A stretch of DNA of 51,498 nt from Geobacteraceae bacterium (GTDB lineage Bacteria > Desulfobacterota > Desulfuromonadia > Geobacterales > Pseudopelobacteraceae). The translations under genes and the position numbers were made by a program. The stretch lies in assembly GCA_025355325.1 (NCBI GenBank), contig JANXZX010000221.1, positions 1 through 51,498 of the forward strand, in the 5' to 3' direction. Shown one piece after another: positions 34,584 through 43,949 of this stretch. The notes below the pieces were generated by a model. That model saw nothing but the letters and a program-made list of their open reading frames with translations. It was not told the origin of the DNA and did not search any database. How positions within the stretch are numbered: position 1 is the first letter of the stretch; each line of letters starts with the position of its first letter.

Positions 34584-37211
34584 TTAACGCCAGAGTGGTA
34601 GTGTTACCAAAAACAGTGCCCCTTCGTCGGGTGCCGACCTGGCGGTAATTGTTCCACCATGACGCTCTACGATCTTTTTGCAGATAGCCAGCCCGATGCC
34701 GGTACCGCTATATTCCTGACGGGAATGAAGTCGCTGGAACGGAGCAAATATGCGATCAAGATACTTCTCGTCGAAACCAATGCCGTTGTCCTTTACCTGA
34801 ATCTCGACAAAAGAACTACCCGGTTGCTGAAAACTGCTAACGGCCACTTTAACCTGCCCGTCAGGTTTTCTATATTTTATAGCATTCGAAATCAGATTCT
34901 GAAGCAACTGCCCTATCTGCAATCTGTCTGCCTTTATCTGCGGCAATTCCCCCACCACGACCTCCGCCCCGCATTCGTTTATGGTATGATCAAGATCGGA
35001 AAGAACTAAGTGCACAACTTCTGCCAGAGACACCTCCGCCATCGTGCCGGCGGTGGTTGAAACCCGGGAATAAGCCAACAGGGCCTCAATCAAGTGCCGC
35101 ATACGCAAGGCCGCATTCTGCATCCGCTCAAGATAGTCAACACCTCTCTCGTCAAGCACATCAGCATAATTCGTCTTCAGCCGGTCGCCGAAGGCAACGA
35201 CTTTGCGCAGCGGTTCCTGCAGGTCGTGCGAGGCGACATACGCAAACTGCTGCAGTTCGCGGTTACTCCGCTCCAGTTCCTGGTTGGCGTCTGACAATTC
35301 CTGTCTCGAAAGACGCAGGCTCTCCGTCACCCGCTCAATCGATTCGGCAATCTCCACTTTATCCGCTTCAGTCAGAACAAACCGGTCTTCGAATACAATT
35401 GATGAAAGCGAAGGGCCTATGGAACCGGCCAGCATCTTCTCGGCCTCCGTGCGCAACTCGATCAGATCGCTTGAAAACAGCTCACTCCGATCCTTGTTCT
35501 TTCGCCCCAGAAACCCCTCTATCACCTTTTGCACCTCGTCCGCCCCCATATAGCGTCCAAGAATGTTCTCGATATCTTCGATCACGTATGAAACCGAATG
35601 CCCCGATACCGGCGCGACCTCATAGGATTCGACAAACAGAAGCGACTGCATCTCCTCTTCTTTTGACTGCCGGGTAGCAAGGGAGACACCGAAGAAAAAG
35701 ATCAGTTCTGCCAGCATGCTCCAAAATATCGTATGCAGGGTTTTGCCCATTCCCCAAACCCCGAACAGAGCAGTGGGATTAAAGAAGTGCGAGGCTGCCA
35801 TGATCCCGATAAAACTGTCCTTGTCAATCACCCCCACATTGATAAGAGGGGGGACGAACGAGGCATAGAGCCAGATCAGAAATCCGGCGCACAGCCCGGC
35901 AAAAGCCCCGTACTTGTTGCATCGTTTCCAGTACAGGCCGATGATCAGCGGCGGTGCGAACAGGGCAACAGCCTCGAAAGACTTAAGCCCCAGAGCCGCA
36001 AGGGATTCATAGGCTCCTACCGTTATGGAGAAAAGATAGCCCAGGAAAACAATTACGATAACCACCAGACGCTTGATATTGAGAACAATCGTCGAGAACC
36101 CGCGTACACCGTGGAATTTGTAGATTACCGGCATGACGATGCTGTTCATGACCATAGTGCTGATCGCAAGTACCTCGACAATCAACATGCCGGTCGCCGC
36201 CGAAAAGCCGCCGATGAAGGCGAAAATCGCCAGACTGCCGCTGCCATGATCTAACGGCAGGGTCAGAACGAAATAGTCAGGGTTCTGCCCACCCTGCGTC
36301 AGCAACAAGCCGCCGAAGGCTATCGGCAGCACAAAGATATTGATCAGCAGCAGGTAAAGGGGAAACAGCCAGGCGGCCTTGTCAATATGGCTCTCATCGT
36401 TATTTTCCACGACAGCCATATGGAATTGCCTCGGCAGGAAGACAATGGCAAGCATGCTGAGAAAGGTCATGGCAAACCACTCGGAATAGCTTGTTGTAAC
36501 ACTGGTTCCCAGAAGATTCATCAGATACGAGTTCCCGGAAATTTTTGTCCGGCTCAGAATGTCACCAAGCCCGTCAAACAGATGCCAGGTGACAAAAATG
36601 CCCACCAACAAAAATGCAACAAGCTTGACCAGCGATTCAAGGGCAATGGCAAATACAATGCCGCCATGCCGTTCCGAGAGATCCAGCCGCCTGATGCCGA
36701 ACATGATAATAAAAAGTCCCAGCAGTATGGTGACAGCCACCCCGGCGTTTGAAGCCAACTCACCTTTACCGGTGAAAATGATGATTGTGCTGAGGATGGC
36801 TTTTATCTGGAGCCCGAGATAGGGAGTGATGCCGATGACGGCCACCACAGTTACCAGCACCGAAAGCGCCAGAGATTTGCCGTAACGGAAACTGATAAAA
36901 TCGGAGATTGTGGTTATCCGGTTTGCCTTGGCAATCTTGACCACTTTTTTGAGCACGACCGGCCAGAGGGCCAACATAATGGTGGGCCCCAGGTAGATGG
37001 GGAGAAACATCAAGCCCGAGGTCGCCGCGCGACCGACGCTACCGTAAAAGGTCCAGGACGTGCAGTACACCGCCAGCGAGAGCGAGTAGACATAGGGATT
37101 ATTGACAAGACTTCTGCCGGAGGCTTCCCTGACTTCGGCAAAATAAGCCACACCGAACAGCAGCAGAACATAGAGCATTACTATTATGAACAGAGTGACG
37201 GGAGCGATCAT
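34584..37211 (-). CDS. SSS-family sodium/solute symporter fused to histidine kinase (CbrA-like)
   Basis: The 875-residue protein has about 13 membrane helices of the sodium:solute symporter fold over residues 1-510 (VYCTSWTFYGSVGRAA, ISDFISFRYG, TGMLIVEVLAISTMVMNS). A linker follows at about 515-640, then a coiled coil, HisKA with His in FAYVASHDLQEPLRK, and HATPase (NLISNAIKYR, DNGIGFDE, GTGIGLAI). There is no receiver. Such fusions (CbrA type) are thought to sense or couple to a transported nutrient; the solute is not predictable here. The start overlaps the stop of a small membrane-protein gene by 4 nt, and the Rcp1-like receiver follows. Confidence 0.93.
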   Translation of the reverse strand: MIAPVTLFIIVMLYVLLLFGVAYFAEVREASGRSLVNNPYVYSLSLAVYCTSWTFYGSVGRAATSGLMFLPIYLGPTIMLALWPVVLKKVVKIAKANRITTISDFISFRYGKSLALSVLVTVVAVIGITPYLGLQIKAILSTIIIFTGKGELASNAGVAVTILLGLFIIMFGIRRLDLSERHGGIVFAIALESLVKLVAFLLVGIFVTWHLFDGLGDILSRTKISGNSYLMNLLGTSVTTSYSEWFAMTFLSMLAIVFLPRQFHMAVVENNDESHIDKAAWLFPLYLLLINIFVLPIAFGGLLLTQGGQNPDYFVLTLPLDHGSGSLAIFAFIGGFSAATGMLIVEVLAISTMVMNSIVMPVIYKFHGVRGFSTIVLNIKRLVVIVIVFLGYLFSITVGAYESLAALGLKSFEAVALFAPPLIIGLYWKRCNKYGAFAGLCAGFLIWLYASFVPPLINVGVIDKDSFIGIMAASHFFNPTALFGVWGMGKTLHTIFWSMLAELIFFFGVSLATRQSKEEEMQSLLFVESYEVAPVSGHSVSYVIEDIENILGRYMGADEVQKVIEGFLGRKNKDRSELFSSDLIELRTEAEKMLAGSIGPSLSSIVFEDRFVLTEADKVEIAESIERVTESLRLSRQELSDANQELERSNRELQQFAYVASHDLQEPLRKVVAFGDRLKTNYADVLDERGVDYLERMQNAALRMRHLIEALLAYSRVSTTAGTMAEVSLAEVVHLVLSDLDHTINECGAEVVVGELPQIKADRLQIGQLLQNLISNAIKYRKPDGQVKVAVSSFQQPGSSFVEIQVKDNGIGFDEKYLDRIFAPFQRLHSRQEYSGTGIGLAICKKIVERHGGTITARSAPDEGALFLVTLPLWR

Positions 37212-37408
37212 GGCCTTGAATCCCCGGAAACAGCTCCATCAGCTTTTACAGACCGGTTCGACCTGTGCAGGGCAATCGCCAGGGTGGCGATAAACAGCAG
37301 CCACACGCCGTAAATATATGCGACGATTTCACCTTGGAATATATCAAGCAGAGGCCAGTTAAATACCAGCAGGCCTATAAAAAAAACAAACAGGCAACGT
37401 TCCGTCAT
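37208..37408 (-). CDS. Small two-helix membrane protein, CbrX-like
   Basis: The 66-residue protein has two hydrophobic helices (about 4-22 and 28-48; CLFVFFIGLLVFNWPLLDIF, AYIYGVWLLFIATLAIAL) and a polar tail. It overlaps the start of the SSS-kinase by 4 nt (ATGA). In Pseudomonas a comparable small ORF, cbrX, overlaps cbrA; small partner subunits also precede other SSS transporters. It is likely an accessory subunit or a translational-coupling ORF. Family assignment is by position and hydropathy, not close sequence recognition. Confidence 0.7.
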   Translation of the reverse strand: MTERCLFVFFIGLLVFNWPLLDIFQGEIVAYIYGVWLLFIATLAIALHRSNRSVKADGAVSGDSRP

Positions 37409-37436
37409 ACCTGGCTCCTCCCTGTAAATACTTTAA

Positions 37437-39746
37437 TCATTCTGTCTTCTCTATCAGATTCAGCAGTGTTTCATACTCCAGATTATCAGCGAGCTCTTTG
37501 AGGGCGCTGCCGATAGCCGGAGTAGACTCGGCAATCTTTTCAATCACCGCCATTGTATGGTTGGTGTCCAGCGCGGTAACGGCAATGCACAATTCATTGA
37601 GGAGTTCAGGAGGCAAATCATTTTTCAGCACATGCAGGGAGAGCTCCTCACTTTTCACAACCGGTTGTTCATCATGTTGCACGTTTCCATAGAGATATTT
37701 GAGCCCAAGGAACCGCGCCAACATCTCGAATATTTCGTGTTCGCGGAATGGTTTGCTGATAAAACCATCAAAGCCGGCGCTCATGATCGATTCACGTTCC
37801 TCCAGCATGCCACTGGCGGTCAGGGCGGCTATTATTATGGATGAGCCCCAATCGCTTCCCTTGATCAGCCGGGTTGCCTCCATGCCGTCCATCACCGGCA
37901 TGCGAACATCCATCCAGATGAAATGGGGGCGCCACTCCTCCGCTATATCGAGTGCCTCCCGACCATTAACTGCCACCCTCACATCAAAACCGGTCATAGT
38001 AAGAAGCCGAACCAGAAGAGTGCGACTGTCAGGGTTATCCTCAGCAACCAATATGCGCGGTTCAATGAGACCCGGAACAAGGCCGATGATCCGCTGCTGA
38101 TGGACATCCATCTTCAAATCAGCCTCATCCCTTTCCTGGATGGCAACTTCAAACCTGAAAATACTCCCTTTGCCTAAAACACTGGTCATGGTGACGTCGC
38201 CACCCATCAGTCGGGCGCACTTCCTGCTGATTGTCATTCCGAGGCCGGTGCCACCGGTGGCAAGTTTGCCGCTGGCCGTCTGTTCAAACGCCAGGAACAC
38301 CTTCTCAAACTCATCCTCCGCAATACCCGGCCCGGTATCCTCTACTTCGACTATCAGACGTTTATCACCGGCTATACCGTCTTTGACCGAAGTCCGCACG
38401 ACCACGCCCCCATCGGTGGTAAATTTGAACGCGTTGCCAACAATATTGACCAGAATCTGACGCAATTTCCCTGAATCCGTCTCCACAAAGCGAGGCAGTT
38501 TATCAACCCCGTCCAGAATGAATTGGAGATTCTTCGCTTCCGCCTTGAAGCGAAACATCAATTGGATATCGGCAAACATGGCCCTGAGATCGAAGCAAAC
38601 CGGCTCAAAGCTCATTTGCTCTGCTTCAATGCGGGATATTTCCAGCACATCGTTGATCAAAGAGAGCAGATGATCACCGCTGCGATTGATTGTGGCCAGT
38701 TGCTCCATCTGCCGGGAATTGATAGACGTATCTCGCAGCAGCAAATGCGAAAAGCCCAAAATGGCATTCAACGGTGTACGCAGTTCATGGCTCATATTTG
38801 CCAGAAAAATGCTTTTGGCTCTATTGGCCGACTCGGCATTTTCTTTGGCAATATTCAACTCAACAGTGCGCTTGAACACCTCCTCTTCAAGGTGATCACG
38901 ATGATCTTTCAGCTCATCCTCCCGCTCTCTGACGGCGTGGATCATCCGGTTGAATGCCGTGGAAAGGATACCGACTTCACTTTTGGGTGACACAACGGCA
39001 ACTTCGGAGAGTTTGCCCTCCCGCACTCCGCGTATCGCATTAATCAGCACATAAAAGGGCCGCAATGCAAGGGTGATGAACAGATAAAGCATCAGCACCC
39101 CGGCAATGGAAAAGATCAGTGCAATGATAGCGCAGCGAACGATAATAGCATGTTCCGATTGGACTATGATCTCCTTGGAAAGCCCGACACGCACCCAGCC
39201 GATATTTTCCCGTACGGCCGGCGAAGCTTCACCGGCCCCCAGAAGGAACAGCTCCTCGGTAGCCTTGACGGTAAAAACCGGGGCAACGAATTCAAAGAAG
39301 CCATCATGCTCGAACATGGTGAAAGGCTCTTTCGGGTCCAGGGAATGCGCAGTATCAAAAGGATGCTGCGGCCCTTCATGAAGCAGCGTTTCGGTGCGGC
39401 TATTGAGATAGGATATAAAGGCGACATCCTTGATCTCAATCATGGTAAGGGCCGAGGTTTTCAGTTGGTCGAGGTTTTCGGAAAGCAGCGGCAGTTCGGC
39501 AGTTCTGGCAGCGATTTTTGCTATGGTCTCGCCGCTTTTGACGAGCTCATTTCTGAGCATTTTTCTCTCGGTTGAGATCGACTCCAGCGTAAAGATAACC
39601 GAAATGGCAATAATCAACGGTACGAGAAACAATATCGCCCGTCCCTTGAAAGTCAAAGGCGCCAGCGCCTTCAAGAATTCTAGCAACCTGCGTATGCCAC
39701 GATTCGGCGGCCGACCTTCATTTGGTATCTCGGTTGTGCTCATCAT
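37437..39746 (-). CDS. Membrane hybrid histidine kinase with periplasmic sensor
   Basis: 769 residues: TM1 at about 37-55, a periplasmic sensor of about 150 residues, TM2 at about 204-228, HAMP, coiled coil, HisKA (His in [18 protein letters not shown]), HATPase ([25 protein letters not shown]), receiver (Asp in [21 protein letters not shown]) and the shared helical tail. It starts 12 nt after a periplasmic binding-protein gene on the same transcript. That pairing suggests the binding protein presents its ligand to this periplasmic domain. No DNA-binding output is encoded nearby. Confidence 0.93.
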   Translation of the reverse strand: MMSTTEIPNEGRPPNRGIRRLLEFLKALAPLTFKGRAILFLVPLIIAISVIFTLESISTERKMLRNELVKSGETIAKIAARTAELPLLSENLDQLKTSALTMIEIKDVAFISYLNSRTETLLHEGPQHPFDTAHSLDPKEPFTMFEHDGFFEFVAPVFTVKATEELFLLGAGEASPAVRENIGWVRVGLSKEIIVQSEHAIIVRCAIIALIFSIAGVLMLYLFITLALRPFYVLINAIRGVREGKLSEVAVVSPKSEVGILSTAFNRMIHAVREREDELKDHRDHLEEEVFKRTVELNIAKENAESANRAKSIFLANMSHELRTPLNAILGFSHLLLRDTSINSRQMEQLATINRSGDHLLSLINDVLEISRIEAEQMSFEPVCFDLRAMFADIQLMFRFKAEAKNLQFILDGVDKLPRFVETDSGKLRQILVNIVGNAFKFTTDGGVVVRTSVKDGIAGDKRLIVEVEDTGPGIAEDEFEKVFLAFEQTASGKLATGGTGLGMTISRKCARLMGGDVTMTSVLGKGSIFRFEVAIQERDEADLKMDVHQQRIIGLVPGLIEPRILVAEDNPDSRTLLVRLLTMTGFDVRVAVNGREALDIAEEWRPHFIWMDVRMPVMDGMEATRLIKGSDWGSSIIIAALTASGMLEERESIMSAGFDGFISKPFREHEIFEMLARFLGLKYLYGNVQHDEQPVVKSEELSLHVLKNDLPPELLNELCIAVTALDTNHTMAVIEKIAESTPAIGSALKELADNLEYETLLNLIEKTE

Positions 39747-39758
39747 ACCAACCCCTCG

Positions 39759-40694
39759 CTAATAGATCTTTTTCGCTTTTTTCATCATTTCCTCGGGGAT
39801 GTCGATCCCCATCTTCCTGGCCGTGTTGTCGTTGATAAACAGGTTGAATTTCCGGGGAGGCGATGCGGGCAATTCTGTGGCATTGGCGCCGTCCAGCAGA
39901 GCTTGCACCTTTTCGCCTATCTGGCGGCTAACCGTCTTGGCATCAAATACGAGCGCAAACAGTGATCCCTGTTTGACATTTGCTTCCGAAATGCCGAGCA
40001 GCGGGATATTACTCCTGAAGGAAAACAGGTAAAGGCTTGACATGACCTGTGAGGTCAGAAGGGTCGCATCAGGGAGCAATACGAGTGCTCTGGTGTTGGC
40101 AAGCCGGTTGACGGCGCTGACCAGCTCCGATGAATTAGTGACCGGGTACACGCCAACATGTGCGCTTTCAGCGCCCAGCAGACTCTTCAGCATATCCGGG
40201 CTCCCTACGACCGAAATCTTATTGAGACCGGGAAGATGTCGCCGGACTAAGGTTACATATTCGTTTACCGGTGGCGACATGAACACCCCGGTCTGATTTA
40301 CCCTGCCGGATTTGGGCGGCACAGCTACAAGACCATACACAACGTTGACATCCGGCGGCAGACGCAAGGCCTCGCTGAGCACATCCATGCCGAGTGCAAC
40401 GACAACCTGCGCATCCTCCCTGGCCACCACTGCGGCAAGCCGTCCCCTGACATCGGCAGTTGCATATTCCTTGTTTTGCACCCGCAGCAAGTCCCGGATC
40501 CCGGAGATTACATCGGCAACAACTGCGTACTGGCTGTCACCGACTATGATGACATCAGCGGCACCGGCCGACGAGTTGAGAAACAGCAAGGCGGCACATC
40601 CCGCCAGTATGTGACAGATGTTCACAAGCAGGCCATTAGGCCATATATTTTTATAATTGGTATGTTTATGCGGCTTCGGATATTCTTTTATCAT
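39759..40694 (-). CDS. Periplasmic ABC_sub_bind-type binding protein, orphan (copy 1)
   Basis: The 311-residue protein has a signal peptide with an unusually long N-terminal region (cleavage probably after SSAGA, near residue 45), no lipobox, and a two-lobe periplasmic binding fold of the ABC_sub_bind/TrpX-like type (VVALGMDVLSEALRLP, VYGLVAVPPKSGR, LVLLPDATLLTS, IPLLGISEANVKQGSLFAL). No ABC permease or ATPase occurs in the window. It is 12 nt upstream of the membrane hybrid kinase and about 107 nt downstream of a TonB receptor. A paralogue of equal length lies at 42919-43854. Confidence 0.88.
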   Translation of the reverse strand: MIKEYPKPHKHTNYKNIWPNGLLVNICHILAGCAALLFLNSSAGAADVIIVGDSQYAVVADVISGIRDLLRVQNKEYATADVRGRLAAVVAREDAQVVVALGMDVLSEALRLPPDVNVVYGLVAVPPKSGRVNQTGVFMSPPVNEYVTLVRRHLPGLNKISVVGSPDMLKSLLGAESAHVGVYPVTNSSELVSAVNRLANTRALVLLPDATLLTSQVMSSLYLFSFRSNIPLLGISEANVKQGSLFALVFDAKTVSRQIGEKVQALLDGANATELPASPPRKFNLFINDNTARKMGIDIPEEMMKKAKKIY

Positions 40695-40760
40695 ACCGTT
40701 ACCTTATACTTGGTCTTGCGACAAATTTGCCGAAAGTCACCACTTATAATGTTTTTATAT

Positions 40761-40782
40761 CCCCTCTTGCGGGAGGGGACTA
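40761..40782. repeat. Short half-copy of the GC-rich intergenic hairpin
   Basis: CCCCTC-TTGC-GGGAGGGG hairpin, one arm of the dispersed family, in the gap between the TonB receptor stop (40802) and the binding-protein start (40694). Could attenuate readthrough from receptor to binding protein. Confidence 0.6.
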
Positions 40783-40801
40783 AAAGCTCAATGTTTTCAT
40801 C

Positions 40802-42904
40802 TCAAAACTTGTACAAAGCGGTCACAAACGCTGAAATCCCCTCCCGGGGATAATCTCCGGGAACAGCAGGGGAATACGCCGGGTCACTGGAGCGCCTGTC
40901 AAAAAGATTGTGGATTGCCGTCTGAACCTCCAGAGTCTTAAAAAAATTCTTAAAGGTTACCGCCAGATCAACAGTGGTATTGTCCGCCATTTCCGGTCGG
41001 GGGTCACCCGCTTCGCGAGGGCGTGGCCCCGTCCAGATTACATCGGTATGCAGGTTGACAAATTTGTTCATGAGATAATTGAAGCTGCCTGACGCCTTGT
41101 GCGTAGGCGTTATGGGGAGCCGCTTGCCGGTGTCCGCATCTCGCGGGTCCTGGTAGGTATAGTTTGTCTTCCAGGTTAAGTTCTTTCCCAGGGCGCCATA
41201 CAGCCCCAGTTGCCAGCCCTGGGTCACTGATTTCCCTGAATTAATATATGTCCATCTGTGATTGGGATCCAGATAATATGAGATCTGGTCGGTAATCGTG
41301 CTGTGAAAATAGCTCAGATTGGCATTGAAATAACGGTTGAAATAACAGCCCACACTGCCTTCATAGGTTTCAATTTTTTCCGGTTTGAGGGAGGTATCAC
41401 CGTAAAACACCAGTATGGTGTTGGAGTAAAGTTCCAGAAAACTGGGCGCCCGGAAGGCCCGGCCATAGAGGAACTTCAGGTCGGCGTTGTCCAGAAAGCT
41501 CCAGACCAGGCCGACGCGCGGGTTGACGGTATCGCCAAAGTCGCTGTAATGGTCATAGCGCACCCCGGTCGTCAGGGTCATCTGATGTGGCAGCTTCCAT
41601 TCGTCCTGCAGATAGGTTGCCCATACCTGGCGGGTCGCATTTCTGTTCCAGTTGGGAGTAACCGGCTGTATGGAATTCAAAGGGGCAAACGTGGTTGGAT
41701 TGAAATTGGCCCAGTATTCCACACCGTACTGATTCATCTCCTCAAAGGCCAGTCCGGCGATCAGGTGGTTACCCGCAAAGACATCCCAGTCTACCTGTAA
41801 CTCACTCGCCATGGTCCGATCCGATATTGGCATCCTGTAGATTGCTCCCTGCGGCCACAGACCCATATAGCCGTCAGGAAAAATCTTGGTATTCTCGTCG
41901 TTAAACTTGGCTTCATCATAGCTGATTTTCAAACGTGCGGAGAGCCCTTTCCTGATGGGCATGGCATATTCGAGTTCCGCAAAGTACGTTTCGTTAAAAG
42001 CGTAACTGTCATGTGTCAGGTTATTGAGAACATTGCCCATATATTGCCCTTGCTTATGGGTCTGATAATAACCGCGAAAGCTCAAGTCGCCGTAGGCGGC
42101 TTTTATGAAGGCGGAGGTTTGTCTGGCGCTCATATCGACCGGCCCGGGTGCAGCGGAATAATGGGTTCCGTTCGCAATATCATCAACGGTCAGGGCATCA
42201 GCGCCGACGATCAGTCCGGGACCGTTGGTCTTGTATTGGTCCAGACTGAAGGAAGCGTTCAACTTGTCGCCAAAACTCTTTCCACCGGTGAGATTCGCCT
42301 GGTAGGTCTCGAAGCTTCCTCCGCCGGCCTTCACCTCCACGCCGTTGATCTCTTCGGCAGAGCGGGTGATGACATTGATGGTGGCCAAAAAGGCGCTGTT
42401 GCCATAGAGAGCGGAACCGGGCCCCAGCACTACCTCGACTTGCCGGATGTTTTCCACCGGAAGTCTGGCGATAGCATTATTAAACATGGCATTGCCGTAA
42501 AAATTTCTGTTCATGGGGTGGCCATCGATCATGAACAGGATCTTTTGATTGACGGAATAGATGCCGCGCACATCAAAATACAAAGTGTAAGAAGCGTTGG
42601 ATACCCCCAGGCCAGGCACCATCCTCAGGATATCCAGAAGATTGCGTGCGCCCATATCCCTGATCTCCTGAGCGGCAATAACTGTGGCGATGGCGGGAGC
42701 ATTACGGATTGTGGTGGGGCGCTTGGTGGCGGTAGTGAGTTCCTGCTCTTCAAAAAAAAGGAGCAGATCCTTATCACCGGCATTGCCGTTTTTGGCAACC
42801 GTGACCGCTTCAGGGACTGTATTCTGGTCATCCCCCCTTGCAAGAGGCGGCAGCCAGGGGCAGAGCATGCCGGCAACAACACAGACAAAACAGGCCATTT
42901 TCAT
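40802..42904 (-). CDS. TonB-dependent outer-membrane receptor (copy 1)
   Basis: The 700-residue protein has a signal peptide (about 1-24), a conserved N-terminal stretch (LLLFFEEQELTTATKRPT, the probable TonB-box region), a plug domain (APAIATVIAAQEIRDMGARN, VEVVLGPGSALYGNSAFL) and a 22-strand-type beta barrel. It ends in Phe after a terminal aromatic strand (FVTALYKF), as outer-membrane barrels do. There is no N-terminal STN signalling domain, so it is a CirA/BtuB-like importer rather than a FecA-type transducer. It lies 14 nt downstream of the second binding-protein gene. Substrate unknown. Confidence 0.93.
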   Translation of the reverse strand: MKMACFVCVVAGMLCPWLPPLARGDDQNTVPEAVTVAKNGNAGDKDLLLFFEEQELTTATKRPTTIRNAPAIATVIAAQEIRDMGARNLLDILRMVPGLGVSNASYTLYFDVRGIYSVNQKILFMIDGHPMNRNFYGNAMFNNAIARLPVENIRQVEVVLGPGSALYGNSAFLATINVITRSAEEINGVEVKAGGGSFETYQANLTGGKSFGDKLNASFSLDQYKTNGPGLIVGADALTVDDIANGTHYSAAPGPVDMSARQTSAFIKAAYGDLSFRGYYQTHKQGQYMGNVLNNLTHDSYAFNETYFAELEYAMPIRKGLSARLKISYDEAKFNDENTKIFPDGYMGLWPQGAIYRMPISDRTMASELQVDWDVFAGNHLIAGLAFEEMNQYGVEYWANFNPTTFAPLNSIQPVTPNWNRNATRQVWATYLQDEWKLPHQMTLTTGVRYDHYSDFGDTVNPRVGLVWSFLDNADLKFLYGRAFRAPSFLELYSNTILVFYGDTSLKPEKIETYEGSVGCYFNRYFNANLSYFHSTITDQISYYLDPNHRWTYINSGKSVTQGWQLGLYGALGKNLTWKTNYTYQDPRDADTGKRLPITPTHKASGSFNYLMNKFVNLHTDVIWTGPRPREAGDPRPEMADNTTVDLAVTFKNFFKTLEVQTAIHNLFDRRSSDPAYSPAVPGDYPREGISAFVTALYKF

Positions 42905-42918
42905 AACCTTCTCCTTTC

Positions 42919-43854
42919 TCAGTTATACGTTTTTCTGGCACTCCTCACCATCTCATCAGGTAAGTCGATACCCATTTTGCGTGCTGTATTCACATTGAGA
43001 TACAGATTGAACCTTTTGGGGGTCGCAACTGCAATTTCCGAGGCGTTGACACCGTCCAGCACCGCATGGACCTTCTCGCCAATCTGGCGACTGATCACTT
43101 TGGCATCAAAAACAAGCGCAAACAATGCCCCCTGCTTGACGTTCGCCTCGGATATGCCAAGCAGCGGTATGTTGTTTTTGAAAGAATGCAGAAGAATATG
43201 GGACATAACCGAAGCGGTCAGCAAAGAGGCATCCGGAAGCAGCAACAGAGCTTTCGTCCCGGTAAGATGATTGATCGTATTCACCAGGTCTGTAGAAGTG
43301 GTTACCTGATGAAGTAAAATACCGGGTGAATCACCTTTATACAGAACTTTTGCCATATCCCGGCTCCCAACGACAGCAACACTGCTGATTTCAGGCAGAT
43401 ATTTCCTGAGCGCGGCAACATAGTCATTTACCGGAGTGGACATGATCACCCCCGTTATATTTGCTCTCCCTGATTTTGGTGGTACAGCCACCAGGCCAAA
43501 GACAACCGCAACTTCCGGCGGCAGACGCAGGGCCTCGTTCAAGGCATCCATCCCGAGCGCGACAACAACCTGCACACCTTCCCGTTCCACGACTGCGGCC
43601 AGCCGCCCCCTGATTTCCGAGGTGGCATACTGTTTTCCGCGCGTACGTACCGACTCCTGGATATCCGTCATGACATCGGCAACTATCGGGTACTGGCTCT
43701 CGCCGACAATAATGAAACTCGCGGCGTCAGCAGATCTGCCGAACAGTATCAGGGCAATACAAAGCGCTGCTATGGCGCAACCACTCTCCAGCCGTGCCAA
43801 CCGCGCTATGACAATCAGGAATTTTAGCATAAAGTGGCTTATGGCATTCCTCAT
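42919..43854 (-). CDS. Periplasmic ABC_sub_bind-type binding protein, orphan (copy 2)
   Basis: The 311-residue paralogue of the protein at 39759-40694 has conserved blocks VVALGMDALNEALRLPPE, FGLVAVPPKSGRANITGV, LLLLPDASLLTA and LLGISEANVKQGALFALV. The signal peptide has its hydrophobic core at about 27-40 (IAALCIALILFG). No ABC transporter partner is present. The 14-nt gap to the TonB receptor downstream indicates one transcript. The second receptor lies 95 nt upstream. Confidence 0.88.
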   Translation of the reverse strand: MRNAISHFMLKFLIVIARLARLESGCAIAALCIALILFGRSADAASFIIVGESQYPIVADVMTDIQESVRTRGKQYATSEIRGRLAAVVEREGVQVVVALGMDALNEALRLPPEVAVVFGLVAVPPKSGRANITGVIMSTPVNDYVAALRKYLPEISSVAVVGSRDMAKVLYKGDSPGILLHQVTTSTDLVNTINHLTGTKALLLLPDASLLTASVMSHILLHSFKNNIPLLGISEANVKQGALFALVFDAKVISRQIGEKVHAVLDGVNASEIAVATPKRFNLYLNVNTARKMGIDLPDEMVRSARKTYN

Positions 43855-43949
43855 CAGTTCCGGTAGACACGTGATCTAACCGAATAATCCCGGCATCCCC
43901 GCATTCCATACCTCACAACTCCACTGTTCCGGCTACCGTGACAAAACGG

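Noticed and set aside
42011-43270. 419-codon plus-strand open frame
   Set aside because: Antisense to the TonB receptor and binding protein; composition is that of a reverse-complement shadow.
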